This document shows positions 25,012 through 33,246 of a stretch of DNA of 33,246 nt, in pieces. Every line of letters begins with the position of its first letter. Positions within the stretch are counted from its first letter, which is position 1. Source of the DNA: Planctomycetota bacterium (GTDB lineage Bacteria; Planctomycetota; JACQVV01); the NCBI GenBank assembly GCA_016209595.1, contig JACQVV010000311.1, positions 1 through 33,246 of the forward strand, given 5' to 3'. The position numbers were made by a program, and so were the translations under genes. The notes under the pieces are model-generated. The model did not search any database and was not told the origin of the DNA. It was given only the letters and a program-made list of their open reading frames with translations.

Positions 25012-25040
25012 AATCTATCAGAAACCGGAGCTCCGGTCCA
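25012..25040 (-). promoter_or_regulatory. candidate promoter of the - strand acyl-CoA dehydrogenase
   Basis: Read on the - strand: TGGACC (25040-25035), 17 bases, TAGATT (25017-25012). Four of six matches in each box, about 65 bases ahead of the start codon. Confidence 0.35.
25024..25037. promoter_or_regulatory. 14-bp palindrome in the divergent intergenic region
   Basis: ACCGGAGCTCCGGT, perfect, lying in the spacer and -35 of the - strand promoter and 23 bases upstream of the rimB -35. It could serve as operator for either direction. It does not resemble the TetR sites. Confidence 0.4.
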
Positions 25041-25059
25041 CCGAGCGTCCTGCCGGGCT

Positions 25060-25088
25060 TTGCGGAACTTCCTTGCGGTCGCTACACT
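25060..25088 (+). promoter_or_regulatory. promoter of the rimB-rimK operon
   Basis: TTGCGG (25060-25065), 17-base spacer, TACACT (25083-25088). The start would be near 25095, about 23 bases before GTG 25118, which excludes start codons further upstream. Confidence 0.55.
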
Positions 25089-25117
25089 TCCGGCGTGGTC
25101 CGACCGACTGGAGGACT

Positions 25118-25630
25118 GTGCGCGGGGGGCGGCGAACCTTGATCCGCGCCGACGGCAAGAAGGCAAAACCCGCGATCGGCTGGCGGGAGTGGGTCTCGCT
25201 CCCGGACCTCGGGATAGAGGCGGTCAAGGCGAAGGTCGACACGGGGGCAAGGACCTCCTCGCTCCACGCGTTCGAGGTCGAGACTTACCTGCGGTTCGAC
25301 GGGAAGGAGATCGTGCGGTTCAAGGTCCACCCGTTTCAAAAGGACACGGCCGAAAGCGTCGAGGCCGAGGCCGAGCTCGTCGGCGCCCGCCTCGTGCGGA
25401 GCTCCAGCGGGCGGGAAGAGATCCGGCCGCTGATCGCTACCACGATCGAGCTCCTCGGACGTCGCTGGCCGATCGAGCTCACGCTGGCGTCGCGCGACTC
25501 GATGGGCTTCCGGATGCTGCTTGCCCGGCAGGCTGTTCGCGGAGAGTTCCTCGTCGATCCCGGGCGCTCGTTCCTGGCCGGCAAGCCCCCGTCCGTCCGG
25601 GCTCGAAGACGGCGAAAGGCCAACCGATGA
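25118..25630 (+). CDS. rimB: RimK-associated retropepsin-like protease (RimB/DUF785 family)
   Basis: 170 residues of the family described as ATP-dependent zinc protease or retropepsin-like aspartic endopeptidase. It is normally found beside rimK, and in Pseudomonas RimB modulates RimK. The signature [11 protein letters not shown] (Asp41 as catalytic candidate) follows [38 protein letters not shown] and [15 protein letters not shown] are further family blocks. Start GTG 25118 has GGAGG three bases upstream; TTG 25139 is an alternative that loses seven residues outside the domain. Its TGA overlaps the rimK ATG, so the pair is translationally coupled. Confidence 0.82.
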   Translation: MRGGRRTLIRADGKKAKPAIGWREWVSLPDLGIEAVKAKVDTGARTSSLHAFEVETYLRFDGKEIVRFKVHPFQKDTAESVEAEAELVGARLVRSSSGREEIRPLIATTIELLGRRWPIELTLASRDSMGFRMLLARQAVRGEFLVDPGRSFLAGKPPSVRARRRRKANR

Positions 25631-26532
25631 AGATCCTTATCCTCTCGCGCAAACCCTCTCTCTACTCGACGCACCGTCTCAAGGAGGCGGGGGAGAAGCG
25701 GGGCCACGACGTGCGGGTCATCGACTACCTGCGCTGCTACATGAACATCACGTCGGCCAGGCCCGCGGTCGTCTATCGCGGCGCTCCGCTCGTCGAGGCG
25801 AATGCGATCATCCCGCGCGTCGGCGCGACGCACACGTTTTACGGGACCGCGGTGGTGCGCCAGTTCGAGCTCATGGGCGTCTTCTCGGCCAACGAGTCGC
25901 AGGCGATCGCGCGGTCGCGCGACAAGTTGCGCTGCCTCCAGATCCTCGCCCAGCAGGGGATCGGCATCCCCGTGACGGGTTTCGCCCACTCGCCGAAGGA
26001 CGTCGGAGGCGTGATCGACATCGTGGGCGGCGCGCCGCTCGTCGTGAAGCTCCTCGAGGGCACGCAGGGAATCGGCGTCGTCCTCGCCGAGACGAGGAAG
26101 GCCGCGGAGAGCGTGATCGAGGCGTTCCGTGGGCTTGACGCGAACATCCTGGTGCAGAAGTTCGTCCGCGAGGCGTCGGGCACCGACATCCGTTGCCTCG
26201 TCGTGGGCGGTACCGTGGTCGCCGCGATGCAGCGCAAAGCCCCACCCGGCGAGTTCCGCGCCAACCTTCACCGCGGCGGGACCGCGGAAGGCATGGCGCT
26301 CACCCCAGAGGAAGAGAAGACGGCGGTTCTCGCCGCGCGGGCGATGGGGCTGGGCGTCGCCGGCGTGGACATCCTGCGCTCGACCCGGGGACCTCTCGTG
26401 ATCGAGGTGAACTCCTCTCCCGGACTGGAGGGGATCGAGAAGGCGACGGGAACGGACGTCGCTGCGTCGATCGTGGAGTTCCTGGAGAAGAGCGTGGCCT
26501 CCGGGGCTCTCCGCGAGCGCAGCCCCGCGTAG
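25627..26532 (+). CDS. rimK: RimK-family ATP-grasp glutamate ligase
   Basis: 301 residues, against 300 for E. coli RimK, which adds glutamate residues to the C-terminus of ribosomal protein S6. Recognisable blocks are [50 protein letters not shown] (ATP loop), [31 protein letters not shown], and the metal residues in [18 protein letters not shown]. It is the second gene of the rimB operon and eight bases separate it from the EamA gene. Target S6 is inferred from family; related enzymes modify other proteins or cofactors. Confidence 0.9.
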   Translation: MKILILSRKPSLYSTHRLKEAGEKRGHDVRVIDYLRCYMNITSARPAVVYRGAPLVEANAIIPRVGATHTFYGTAVVRQFELMGVFSANESQAIARSRDKLRCLQILAQQGIGIPVTGFAHSPKDVGGVIDIVGGAPLVVKLLEGTQGIGVVLAETRKAAESVIEAFRGLDANILVQKFVREASGTDIRCLVVGGTVVAAMQRKAPPGEFRANLHRGGTAEGMALTPEEEKTAVLAARAMGLGVAGVDILRSTRGPLVIEVNSSPGLEGIEKATGTDVAASIVEFLEKSVASGALRERSPA

Positions 26533-26540
26533 CGCACCCC

Positions 26541-27497
26541 TTGTCCGACTCGCGTCCCCGGGCCTCGCGCGCCGCCTACAGCGCGCTCCTCGCCACGACG
26601 GTGGTGTGGGGCGCGACGTTCCTGGTCATGAAGGAGGGGATCGCCGCTTTCGCTCGCGCGGCCGGGGAGGGAGGCGGGGAAACGGGCGGCGGACCCGAGT
26701 TCGGCCCCACGTTCTACCTCGCGCTCCGTTTTGCACTTGCCTTCCCGGTCGGGTGCTTGGTCTTCCGCATCTCTCCCGTGGCGCTGTCGCGCTCGGACTG
26801 GAAGCGCGGCGGATACCTTGCTGCCGCCATGGTGGCGGGCTTCGCCTTCCAGATCTACGGACTTGAGAGGACGACGGCCGCCACCAACGCCTTTCTGACG
26901 AGCCTCTACGTGGTGTTCACGCCGATTCTCGACCGGATCTTCGGAGGGCGCCCGGCCGCAGGAAGGGTGCTCGCCGGCGTGGCGCTGGCGCTCGCGGGAG
27001 TTCTCGTCCTCTTCCGCCCCTGGACCGGAGCGCCCGGGTCGGGTGAGGTTCTCTCCGCGGCGTGCGCGGTCCTCTTCGCCGCACACATCCTCCTGATCGA
27101 CCGCTTGACCCGCGACGGGCGCGCGGTCGAGCTAACGCTCACGACGATCGGGTGGGCGGCCGCCTCCTTTCTGGTCGTAGTACCGTTCCTCGGGGGGTCG
27201 GAGCGCCTCCTTTCGGCGGACTTCTGGAGCGCGGCCTTCTCGGATCCCTGGCTCACCGCGGGGCTCCCAGGAATCGTGCTCCTGGCCACGGTCGGCGCGC
27301 TTTGGGTCTCGAACCGCTACCAGAAGGAGCTCTCACCCGCGCGGGCTGCTGTGATCTACACCATCGAGCCCGTCTGGGCGCTCCTCTTCTCGGGACTCGC
27401 CGGAAAGGAGTCGCTCGACCGCTGGTTCATCGCCGGCGCGGCCCTCATCGTGGCGGGGAACCTGTGGTCGGAGGTCGGATGGCCTGCGCCGCGGTGA
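26541..27497 (+). CDS. EamA/DMT-family transporter
   Basis: 318 residues with about ten hydrophobic segments in two EamA halves: LLATTVVWGATFLVMKEGIAAF at the first helix (split here by its WGATF motif), AAAMVAGFAFQIYGLERTTAATNAFLTSLYVVFTPIL as two helices, and the second half ending LIVAGNLWSEV. This superfamily exports small metabolites such as amino acids. TTG 26541 is the only start that keeps the first helix whole; no ribosome site is seen, but the rimK stop is eight bases away. An acidic-glycine insert (48-62) in the first loop is unusual. Substrate unknown. Confidence 0.85.
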   Translation: MSDSRPRASRAAYSALLATTVVWGATFLVMKEGIAAFARAAGEGGGETGGGPEFGPTFYLALRFALAFPVGCLVFRISPVALSRSDWKRGGYLAAAMVAGFAFQIYGLERTTAATNAFLTSLYVVFTPILDRIFGGRPAAGRVLAGVALALAGVLVLFRPWTGAPGSGEVLSAACAVLFAAHILLIDRLTRDGRAVELTLTTIGWAAASFLVVVPFLGGSERLLSADFWSAAFSDPWLTAGLPGIVLLATVGALWVSNRYQKELSPARAAVIYTIEPVWALLFSGLAGKESLDRWFIAGAALIVAGNLWSEVGWPAPR

Positions 27498-27525
27498 CTC
27501 CATCCTGGATGCACGGCTGGCAATC

Positions 27526-27541
27526 GTGAGTGTGTACTCAC
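27526..27541. terminator. weak hairpin between convergent genes
   Basis: GTGAGT / ACTCAC stem with loop GTGT, 29 bases after the transporter stop, followed by TTACTTTCT. Only six pairs, so a weak terminator candidate for the rimB operon. Confidence 0.3.
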
Positions 27542-27590
27542 TTACTTTCTGCCCGCAGCGTCCCTTCTCGGATGACGGGTTCCGGATCTT

Positions 27591-30500
27591 CTACATCTGC
27601 TCCACGAACTCGCGGAAGCTCTTCTCGAAGGCCTCCAGGCGCTCTTTTCCGATGCGCGCCGGAAAATCGACCGGGCGCCCCGCGGCCGCGGCTTCTAGGA
27701 GATCCTTCGCCACCGCCCGGAGGTCCTCGTCGATCGAGGTGGAGAGGTAGTAGAAGAGTCCCCAGCAGAGCGAGTAGAACTCCAGGGCCTTGTTGGAGTC
27801 GCTGTTGATGAGGGCGCCGGCGTCTTCGTCCAGCCAGTCCGCGATGTCGAGGTCTCCCCGGGCAAGCAGGGCCCGCAGCGTGGGAAGGCGCTTGTCGGCC
27901 GGCAAATGGAAGCGGTAGCCGTCTCCCGACCGCTCGAAACCCTCGAAGTACGTCGCCATTCCCTCGGCGAACCAGGACGGGACGTTCCTCTGTCCCGTGG
28001 CCACGTGGAAGTAGAGGTGCGCCGCCTCGTGGACGAGGGTCTCCAGAAAGAGACGGGCGTCGCCGAACTTGTCGTAGCCGCAGCAGGTGTACTCCTCGGA
28101 CGGCGCGAATCCGAGCGCGGCGAGAACATTCTCGGCCCCGACCTTCCGGCAGTAGTCGCGGTAGCCGTCGAAGTTCTTGAACGCGAGGACCACGAGCCTC
28201 CTCTCGCCGGCCGGCTCGACGCCGAAGATCTCCTTGTATACGGGCCAGGCCGCCTCCAGGACACCGCCCAGCTCCTCCAGGAACGTCTGGCCCCGGTCGC
28301 TTTTGAGGATGAAATGGGCCGTCACGCTTTCCTCGGCCAGTGCCCAGGTGCTCAGGCGATGGGAGAGCTCCACGGGCGAGAGCCATTCCTCGCCGACCTT
28401 GACGAACCCGCGCGCTTCGAGCTGCCGCGCGGTGAGTTTCGTCCACTGGTCTCCGACCTTCTGGTAGCCCCCCAGGATCCGGTCCCGGTCCTCCCGCGTC
28501 ACCCACTCGCCGCGGAAAAGGATGAGGCCCTCGTCGATCTTGGCTTTCTCCTCGCGGGTGACGAAGCGACCGCCGTGTAGGACGAAACCTCCCGCGGGGA
28601 CCTCGATCCCGCGCCACGCGGCAAGGACCCGGTCGATCTCCCCTTGCAGCTCCTGCTTCTTCGTCGCCTTGATGAGAGCCGCGATGCCCTCTTCCTCGTG
28701 GCTGTTCTCGAGGGCGTAGGCGCCCAGCGCGAGCCACTCCTTCGCGTCGGGCCGGACCTCCGTGGCGAGCCGGAGGAAGTTCGCGAGATCGAGGAAACCC
28801 CAGACGAACCGTGCCGATCCTTGAGCGATCGCCAGTTCGACCTCCTTGGTGTCCCCTCCGGCGACGCGCCCCTGGGTCTCTCCGAACCGGATCGCGATCC
28901 GGCGAAGATCGCCCTTCTCGGCCGCGGCGACGACTCGATCGAAGAGCCCGGCGAGGATCTCGGCGCGCGAGAGCGACCGCTCGGCCTCGAGCTTCGTGTT
29001 CTCGGACCCGACCTGACCGAGGTAGGTCCGGTAGTCGCGCACCGCGTCGGCAAAGCGGTAGGTCTTCTCGAGCGAGCGGATCTGCCCCAGATGGATGACG
29101 CGCGTCTCGTGCTCTTCTTCGAGCTTCCGCCGCGCGCCTAGCGTCCCGGCTCCTTCGAGCTCAGCCGCCTCCTTCTTTGCCTCCCGGAGCGCGGTCTTCT
29201 CGCTTGCGGAGAAGCCGAGCCGCTCGGCCATCTCGGGCCGCAGGCGCACCGCGATCTCGAGGACGCGCCGGCCCTCTTCCTCGTATCCGAGCGCGAGTGC
29301 GGAGCGGGCGTAGAAGAAACCCTGCGTGGGCCAGCCCATCCACTCCGTGCCAGTGTCGTTGAAGAGCTGGTAGGCCTCCTTGTGATTCCCTTCTAGGCAG
29401 GCGACCAGGGCGTGGGCCTGAAAGAAGTAGGGAAGTCCCATGGATACCATTGGCGCCTGGGACTCGAGGATCTCCCGCGCCCGCGAAACGTCGGCAGCGG
29501 GACATCCCGGATGCACCCAGGCCCACGCCTTGCACGCCGCGGCTGCGGCCCTCTGGGGAGCGTTCGAGGCGAGCGACACGGCACGTTCGAAGACGGCGAG
29601 AGCCTCCTCCCTGCGTGCCTGCTCGAGGTATACCAGGCCGAGATCGAGGTACGTGAAGTAGGCTTCCGGATCGAGCTCGAGCGACTCTTGATGGACGCGG
29701 ACCGCCTCCGGCAGCCGGCCGCTCACGTGGTGGACACGTCCGAGAAGGCTCAGGGCGAATGCCCGTGCGTCGGATGGGACCTTCTCGGCAAACTCTCGCG
29801 CGTCGGCCAGCGCGCCATCGAAGTCCAGCAGGTCCAGGCGGACCTGGATCCGGATGTTGAGGATCGCGTTGTAGAAGCTCTCGTCGTGCTTTCCCGGGCG
29901 GTAGAGCTCGAGTGCCCGAGCCAGATCGTCGTGGGCAGCGTAGATGTTCTCGAGCTTGTGCTGCCATCTCGCCCGGGCAACATAGCCGGAGGGGTCGTTC
30001 GGGTACTTCTGGATGAATCGGGTCGCGTGCTGAACCGATTCTTCGTAGCGAGCATCCTCCGCCAGTCGCTTCTGGAGCTCCTCGAGATCCCTGAACTCGC
30101 GGGCCATCTTGGCTTGGTCGATGGCGGGTCCAGGCATCTCTCCTGGCCGCTCCTCGGGGACCGGTCTCCCATCCGGTTTCGGAGGTTCGTCCGGATCGGG
30201 CCGCTCTTCCGGCTGCCCCCACTCCTCGCCCGGCCACTCCTCCGGCGGCCCTTCCTCCCGGGGATGTGAGGGATCGGGAGGTGGATCGGAGGGCCTCCGC
30301 TCCTCCGGCGCTCTCTCTTCGCGCCGAGGGTCGGGCGCGATCTCTTCACGTCGAAGTCCCGGCTCCTCCGGCCGGTTCTCCGGGCTCGCAACGAGGGCGT
30401 CCTTCCCCGCGCGTGCCGCCGGGGGCGCCAACTCGACCGGAGCGGGTTCCTCGCCGCCCAGGACCGCTGCGAGGATCGCCACGAGGGCGACCAGAAGTCC

Positions 30501-31205
30501 GCCGGCGCCGCAGGCGAGGCCGATCACGAGCCCCCGCGAGGGGCGGGCCGCAGCGGGTTGCCCCTCGCGCGACGTCGTCCGGCTCGTTCTGACGCGCGAA
30601 ACCCCGCGAGTCACGGGACGGCGATCCGTTTTCCCCGTTCCGGGAGTCGCCTTCTCGGGCGCCCCCGGGCGGTTCTGTGTCCTCGTCCTTCCGGTTGACT
30701 GCTTCGCAGGTGGTTCCGGAGGGCGCGGGGTCTTCGTCAGGCCGGTCGCAGGCTTCGCCGGCGCCTCCGGATCGCGCCGGGTCCTCCCCGTGCCGGAGAC
30801 CCGCTTCCCCGCGGAGACCTCGCTCGGGTCCAGGAAGCCGCGGCGGACGAGGATCTCAGCGAGGCCCAGGGCGAGGCCTTTCTCGCGCGCCCAGATCTCG
30901 AACCCTTCGACCTGGCGGAGGCCCTCCTCGTCGATGGTTCCGAGCTCCAGGGCCCGGGCCGCCGCCCGGCGATCGACGATCGGATCGGATGGGATGACCG
31001 GCTCGGGGGCGGGCCTGCCGATCCTTTTCCAGATCTCCTGGCGCGTGGATTCCTCGATCGTCCCGGCCAGGACCAGGACGATGTCGATCGAATAGGGGAG
31101 GCCGGCCCGGGCGATCTCCTCCTCCAGACCGCGCGCCGCGTCCAGGGCCGCGCGGGACACCAGCGAACTCTCGAGCGCGGAGCGCGCAAACACCGACTCG
31201 GTCAT
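27591..31205 (-). CDS. large membrane TPR protein with C-terminal HEXXH peptidase-like domain
   Basis: 1204 residues, unrecognised as a whole. Residues 1-135 are helical with EILVRRGFLDPSEV, reminiscent of the small N-terminal modules found before kinases in such genomes and of kinase 1 here. A basic Pro/Arg/Thr-rich linker (136-223) leads to a membrane helix (225-249). An acidic Pro/Glu/Arg linker (250-360), then TPR repeats (about 370-560, with more distant repeats beyond). Residues 860-980 contain GxWVTREE-type repeats. The last 150 residues are a gluzincin-like domain: His1059, Glu1060, His1063 in HEAAH and Glu1081 in WFAEGMATYFEGF. It is likely an extracytoplasmic metallopeptidase tethered to the membrane. 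Promoter 22 bases ahead of the ATG. Confidence 0.8.
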   Translation of the reverse strand: MTESVFARSALESSLVSRAALDAARGLEEEIARAGLPYSIDIVLVLAGTIEESTRQEIWKRIGRPAPEPVIPSDPIVDRRAAARALELGTIDEEGLRQVEGFEIWAREKGLALGLAEILVRRGFLDPSEVSAGKRVSGTGRTRRDPEAPAKPATGLTKTPRPPEPPAKQSTGRTRTQNRPGAPEKATPGTGKTDRRPVTRGVSRVRTSRTTSREGQPAAARPSRGLVIGLACGAGGLLVALVAILAAVLGGEEPAPVELAPPAARAGKDALVASPENRPEEPGLRREEIAPDPRREERAPEERRPSDPPPDPSHPREEGPPEEWPGEEWGQPEERPDPDEPPKPDGRPVPEERPGEMPGPAIDQAKMAREFRDLEELQKRLAEDARYEESVQHATRFIQKYPNDPSGYVARARWQHKLENIYAAHDDLARALELYRPGKHDESFYNAILNIRIQVRLDLLDFDGALADAREFAEKVPSDARAFALSLLGRVHHVSGRLPEAVRVHQESLELDPEAYFTYLDLGLVYLEQARREEALAVFERAVSLASNAPQRAAAAACKAWAWVHPGCPAADVSRAREILESQAPMVSMGLPYFFQAHALVACLEGNHKEAYQLFNDTGTEWMGWPTQGFFYARSALALGYEEEGRRVLEIAVRLRPEMAERLGFSASEKTALREAKKEAAELEGAGTLGARRKLEEEHETRVIHLGQIRSLEKTYRFADAVRDYRTYLGQVGSENTKLEAERSLSRAEILAGLFDRVVAAAEKGDLRRIAIRFGETQGRVAGGDTKEVELAIAQGSARFVWGFLDLANFLRLATEVRPDAKEWLALGAYALENSHEEEGIAALIKATKKQELQGEIDRVLAAWRGIEVPAGGFVLHGGRFVTREEKAKIDEGLILFRGEWVTREDRDRILGGYQKVGDQWTKLTARQLEARGFVKVGEEWLSPVELSHRLSTWALAEESVTAHFILKSDRGQTFLEELGGVLEAAWPVYKEIFGVEPAGERRLVVLAFKNFDGYRDYCRKVGAENVLAALGFAPSEEYTCCGYDKFGDARLFLETLVHEAAHLYFHVATGQRNVPSWFAEGMATYFEGFERSGDGYRFHLPADKRLPTLRALLARGDLDIADWLDEDAGALINSDSNKALEFYSLCWGLFYYLSTSIDEDLRAVAKDLLEAAAAGRPVDFPARIGKERLEAFEKSFREFVEQM

Positions 31206-31233
31206 CCCTCATGCCCTCAGCGGGTGGAACGTC

Positions 31234-31262
31234 AGGATAGACCGCCAGGGTGGTTCGCGCAA
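31234..31262 (-). promoter_or_regulatory. promoter of the TPR/HEXXH gene
   Basis: On the - strand: TTGCGC (31262-31257), 17 bases, TATCCT (31239-31234). The start would lie near 31227. Box pattern matches the rimB and kinase 1 promoters. Confidence 0.55.
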
Positions 31263-31278
31263 TCGTCTCCGCGATTCC

Positions 31279-31527
31279 TCAGAGGATCTCCTCCTCCTTG
31301 AGGTACTTCCGGAGCCTCCAGATCGCGAACCCTCCGAGGAAGAGGAACGCGAGTCCGACCGTGACGATGACAAGCGTCTTCACGATCCCCTGGGTTTTCT
31401 CTTCCTTCGTCGGCTCGGGCGACCCGGACTCGGCGAGTGACGGCGCCACCGCCGGGAGCGCGGCCTGGGGAGGAGGAAGGGGAAGAGCCGTTCCAAGGAC
31501 GAGGGCGAGCGAGAGCGAGACGAGCAT
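31279..31527 (-). CDS. small secreted-anchor membrane protein
   Basis: 82 residues: signal-like N-terminus (LVSLSLALVLGTALPL), a short Pro/Glu/Lys linker, one membrane helix (TLVIVTVGLAFLFLGGFAIW) and a charged tail RLRKYLKEEEIL. No family recognised. ATG 31527 has GGAG seven bases upstream; ATG 31554 would add MFRPRRSPS but has no site. It lies between two larger membrane proteins on the same strand, suggesting a related role. Confidence 0.6.
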   Translation of the reverse strand: MLVSLSLALVLGTALPLPPPQAALPAVAPSLAESGSPEPTKEEKTQGIVKTLVIVTVGLAFLFLGGFAIWRLRKYLKEEEIL

Positions 31528-31556
31528 GGAGGGACTCCGGCGGGGCCTGAACATCC

Positions 31557-31562
31557 ATCATA
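31557..31562 (-). promoter_or_regulatory. -10-like box before the small membrane protein
   Basis: TATGAT on the - strand, 30 bases before ATG 31527. No good -35 at 16-18 bases, so low confidence. Confidence 0.25.
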
Positions 31563-31631
31563 CTGCCGCGACGTTTCCCTCGGGCGAGACCTCGACCTTC
31601 TTCTCCTGCGGGCCGGCCCCGGGTTCGCCGC

Positions 31632-32987
31632 CTACCCTTCGTTCTGGATCTCCTTGAGGGTCTCGACCACAAGGTCATGGAACCTCTGGGAGAACTCCCT
31701 CGTCTTCTGGGCGGTCGTTATCCACTGGGTGAGTTCATCGGCGCCGGACCCGCCGGCATCGCCGAGGCGTTCGTAGTGGTCGGCGCACTCATCGTAGTTC
31801 GTGGCGATCTGCTCGAGAATCACCAGCGCTCGGGCCCGGAACGCACCGACCCGATCCCCCAGCGCCGAAGCGTCCGTTTCGCGAGTCTTCTCTTCGAGCG
31901 TGCGGACCTTCCTCGCCTGCTCTCGCGGGATGTCGATTCGCAAAGAACGGAGGATCTCCCGGGCCCTCCGCTTGGTGTCCTCGGAGCTCCCGCCGAGCGA
32001 GGGCTCCCGCCGGATTCCTTCCATCTCGGCCTCGAATGCCTGGACGGCGTCGAACTCCGCCTGGAGGATCCCCTGCAAGGCGTCCGAGATCTCGACCATG
32101 AACCGGACGCGGGGGATGAGCGGCGAGTCCCGCTCTGCCTGGATGACGTCGAGGATCCGGATCTTCGCCGCGCGGATCTTCTTCCACTGCTCGAACGACT
32201 TCATGTCCAGGGAGGCCTTGCGGTTCTCCAGGGCGGGGTGAGAGACCTTCTGGATGCCGGCGCGGACCTCATCGATTTTCCGCGCGAGATCGACGATGGT
32301 CGCGAGCTCTTTCGCGTCGGGCTCGGCCGCGAGCAGTGGGTCGAGGACTTTTGCGATCCCGGCGGAGCTTTCCTCGAGGGAGGCGAGGAGGGGCGTCTGC
32401 TCGGCCAGCTGCCTCGCGCTGACCTCCAGGGCCTTGCGCCGGTCCTCGATCTGCTCCTGAATCTTCGCGACCTTCTCCCTCAGCTTGACGACCGCATCCG
32501 AGGCCGAAGACTCCCCTTCGGCGCCTTCGAGGAGGTCGAGAGCCTCCTCGGCCTTTCGAGATGCCTCGTCGAGGTCATCGTTCCCCAGACACGCTTCGGC
32601 CGCGGATGCGCTCTTCCTCGCCTGTCCCAGGGCCCGCCCAGCGGCGTCCGAGCCTGTCTCCCCCGACGCCCCGGGGCGGGCGAAGAGGAGGAAGAGAATG
32701 GCCCCCACGGCCACGAGACACGCGACGCCCGCCGCCACGAGGACCGTGGCGCGGGGCATTCTTCCCTCCGGAGCCGGCCGCGCCCGCTGCGAGGAGCGGA
32801 CTCCCGAGGCGCGCCGCCCGGGACGGGAGCCGCCGGCACCCGCCCGAGCGCCGGAGCCCGGCCTCAGGGGAGCGGCGCCGGTCGGGTTCAAGATCTTCCC
32901 GCAGCCAGGGCAGTGGACGTCGGACGCCACGGCGCCAGGATCGACCGGAAGCTCCTGGCCGCAGACGCACGTGAATCGGGGACTCAA
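31632..32987 (-). CDS. zinc-ribbon, single-pass, coiled-coil membrane protein
   Basis: 451 residues from TTG 32987. Zinc ribbon at 7-29 (FTCVCG with Cys7/Cys9, HCPGCG with Cys26/Cys29), a basic Gly/Arg/Ala linker, membrane helix at about 81-102, then 340 residues of helical coiled coil (KVAKIQEQIEDRRKALEV, ILQAEFDAVQAFEAEMEGI) with no enzymatic motif. The frame allows earlier starts at 33047 (ATG) and 33074 (TTG), but GGAGG sits nine bases before 32987 and the best promoter overlaps those two codons. A start at 32987 also places the ribbon at the N-terminus, as in similar proteins. Probably a membrane scaffold; partner unknown. Confidence 0.7.
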   Translation of the reverse strand: MSPRFTCVCGQELPVDPGAVASDVHCPGCGKILNPTGAAPLRPGSGARAGAGGSRPGRRASGVRSSQRARPAPEGRMPRATVLVAAGVACLVAVGAILFLLFARPGASGETGSDAAGRALGQARKSASAAEACLGNDDLDEASRKAEEALDLLEGAEGESSASDAVVKLREKVAKIQEQIEDRRKALEVSARQLAEQTPLLASLEESSAGIAKVLDPLLAAEPDAKELATIVDLARKIDEVRAGIQKVSHPALENRKASLDMKSFEQWKKIRAAKIRILDVIQAERDSPLIPRVRFMVEISDALQGILQAEFDAVQAFEAEMEGIRREPSLGGSSEDTKRRAREILRSLRIDIPREQARKVRTLEEKTRETDASALGDRVGAFRARALVILEQIATNYDECADHYERLGDAGGSGADELTQWITTAQKTREFSQRFHDLVVETLKEIQNEG

Positions 32988-32996
32988 CGGACTTTT

Positions 32997-33001
32997 CCTC
33001 C
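32997..33001 (-). promoter_or_regulatory. ribosome site deciding the start at 32987
   Basis: GGAGG on the - strand, nine bases before TTG 32987. The alternatives upstream have a site touching the codon or none. Confidence 0.45.
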
Positions 33002-33045
33002 ACCCGATATGAGACCTGTCGATCTTCCCTTCCAGAATAGAGGTC

Positions 33046-33074
33046 ATTCTCCCCGCGGCCGGGGACGCCGTCAA
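33046..33074 (-). promoter_or_regulatory. promoter of the zinc-ribbon gene
   Basis: On the - strand: TTGACG (33074-33069), 17 bases, GAGAAT (33051-33046). The start would be near 33039, giving a leader of about 50 bases. Confidence 0.4.
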
Positions 33075-33091
33075 CCCGCCGGGCTAAGGGG

Positions 33092-33246
33092 CTGTGAGGA
33101 AATAACTGCTACATTCGGCCGGCTACGACGCCGCCAGGCTGCGTTGCGCCTCCTCAACAACCGACTCCGTTGGGTTGTTTCGTCGGCGCGCCTTGCCTGG
33201 CGGCGTCTCGCTCGGCCTCGGTGTTGACGCATTTATTTCCTCACAG
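33092..33246. mobile_element. 155-bp MITE-like inverted-repeat element at the window end
   Basis: Terminal arms CTGTGAGGAAATAA (33092-33105) and TTATTTCCTCACAG (33233-33246) are perfect 14-bp inverted repeats. Nested inside are GACGCCGCCAGGC / GCCTGGCGGCGTC (33127-33139, 33195-33207) and AACAACC / GGTTGTT (33156-33162, 33173-33179), so the element can fold into one long hairpin. It is too short for a transposase, hence non-autonomous. The right end coincides with the window end, so a target-site duplication cannot be tested. Confidence 0.7.

Noticed and set aside
23402..25630. 742-residue + strand frame reaching into rimB
   Set aside because: Everything before about 25118 is antisense to the acyl-CoA dehydrogenase; only the last 170 codons show family motifs.
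31677..33227. 516-residue + strand frame opposite the zinc-ribbon gene
   Set aside because: Antisense shadow with Leu/Arg/Asp-rich runs and no domain.

Overview
This is a GC-rich bacterial segment with the standard genetic code: most genes here stop at TGA. It suggests an uncultured member of the Planctomycetota or a related lineage. That guess rests on gene style only: receptor-like Ser/Thr kinases carrying PEGA and Asp-box/PQQ propeller domains, a C25 (gingipain-type) peptidase, zinc-ribbon and TPR membrane proteins, and a TSN-type intergenic repeat. No rRNA, tRNA, CRISPR array or transposase gene was found. The window seems bounded by assembly breaks. On the left, the first gene is open to the edge through a purine-rich low-complexity tract. 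On the right, the last 155 bases form an inverted-repeat element that ends exactly at the window end.

Left part (3-14029), all on the + strand, is a secretion and signalling block. It holds a 5'-truncated C25 peptidase, a small coiled-coil ORF coupled by ATGA to a seven-bladed WD40 protein, and three successive Ser/Thr kinases. Kinase 1 has a zinc ribbon and a PQQ-like exterior. Kinases 2 and 3 are tandem paralogues with the order kinase, membrane helix, PEGA, FG-GAP/PQQ propeller. Kinase 3 is broken by one in-frame TGA in its catalytic loop and has two further unusual substitutions close by.

Middle part (14194-22817), + strand. An exported M74/MepA-like peptidase with an SH3b tail comes first. 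After a 660-base leader region lies a compact operon of lysine 2,3-aminomutase plus two different D-Ala-D-Ala-ligase-like ATP-grasp enzymes. This is the best candidate in the window for an undescribed system, namely beta-lysine made and then ligated to something. Next is a TetR regulator under an unusually clear promoter with two palindromes, in an operon with a FadE-type acyl-CoA dehydrogenase.

Right part. A VLCAD/ACAD9-type dehydrogenase is on the - strand (23012-24943). Divergent from it is a + strand operon of an RimK-associated aspartic protease, RimK and an EamA transporter. Three - strand genes follow: a 1204-residue TPR protein ending in an HEXXH peptidase-like domain, a small membrane protein, and a zinc-ribbon/coiled-coil membrane protein, each with a recognisable promoter or -10 box. 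Several promoters in the window share the pattern TTGCNN, 17 bases, TANNNT, consistent with a sigma-70-type housekeeping factor.
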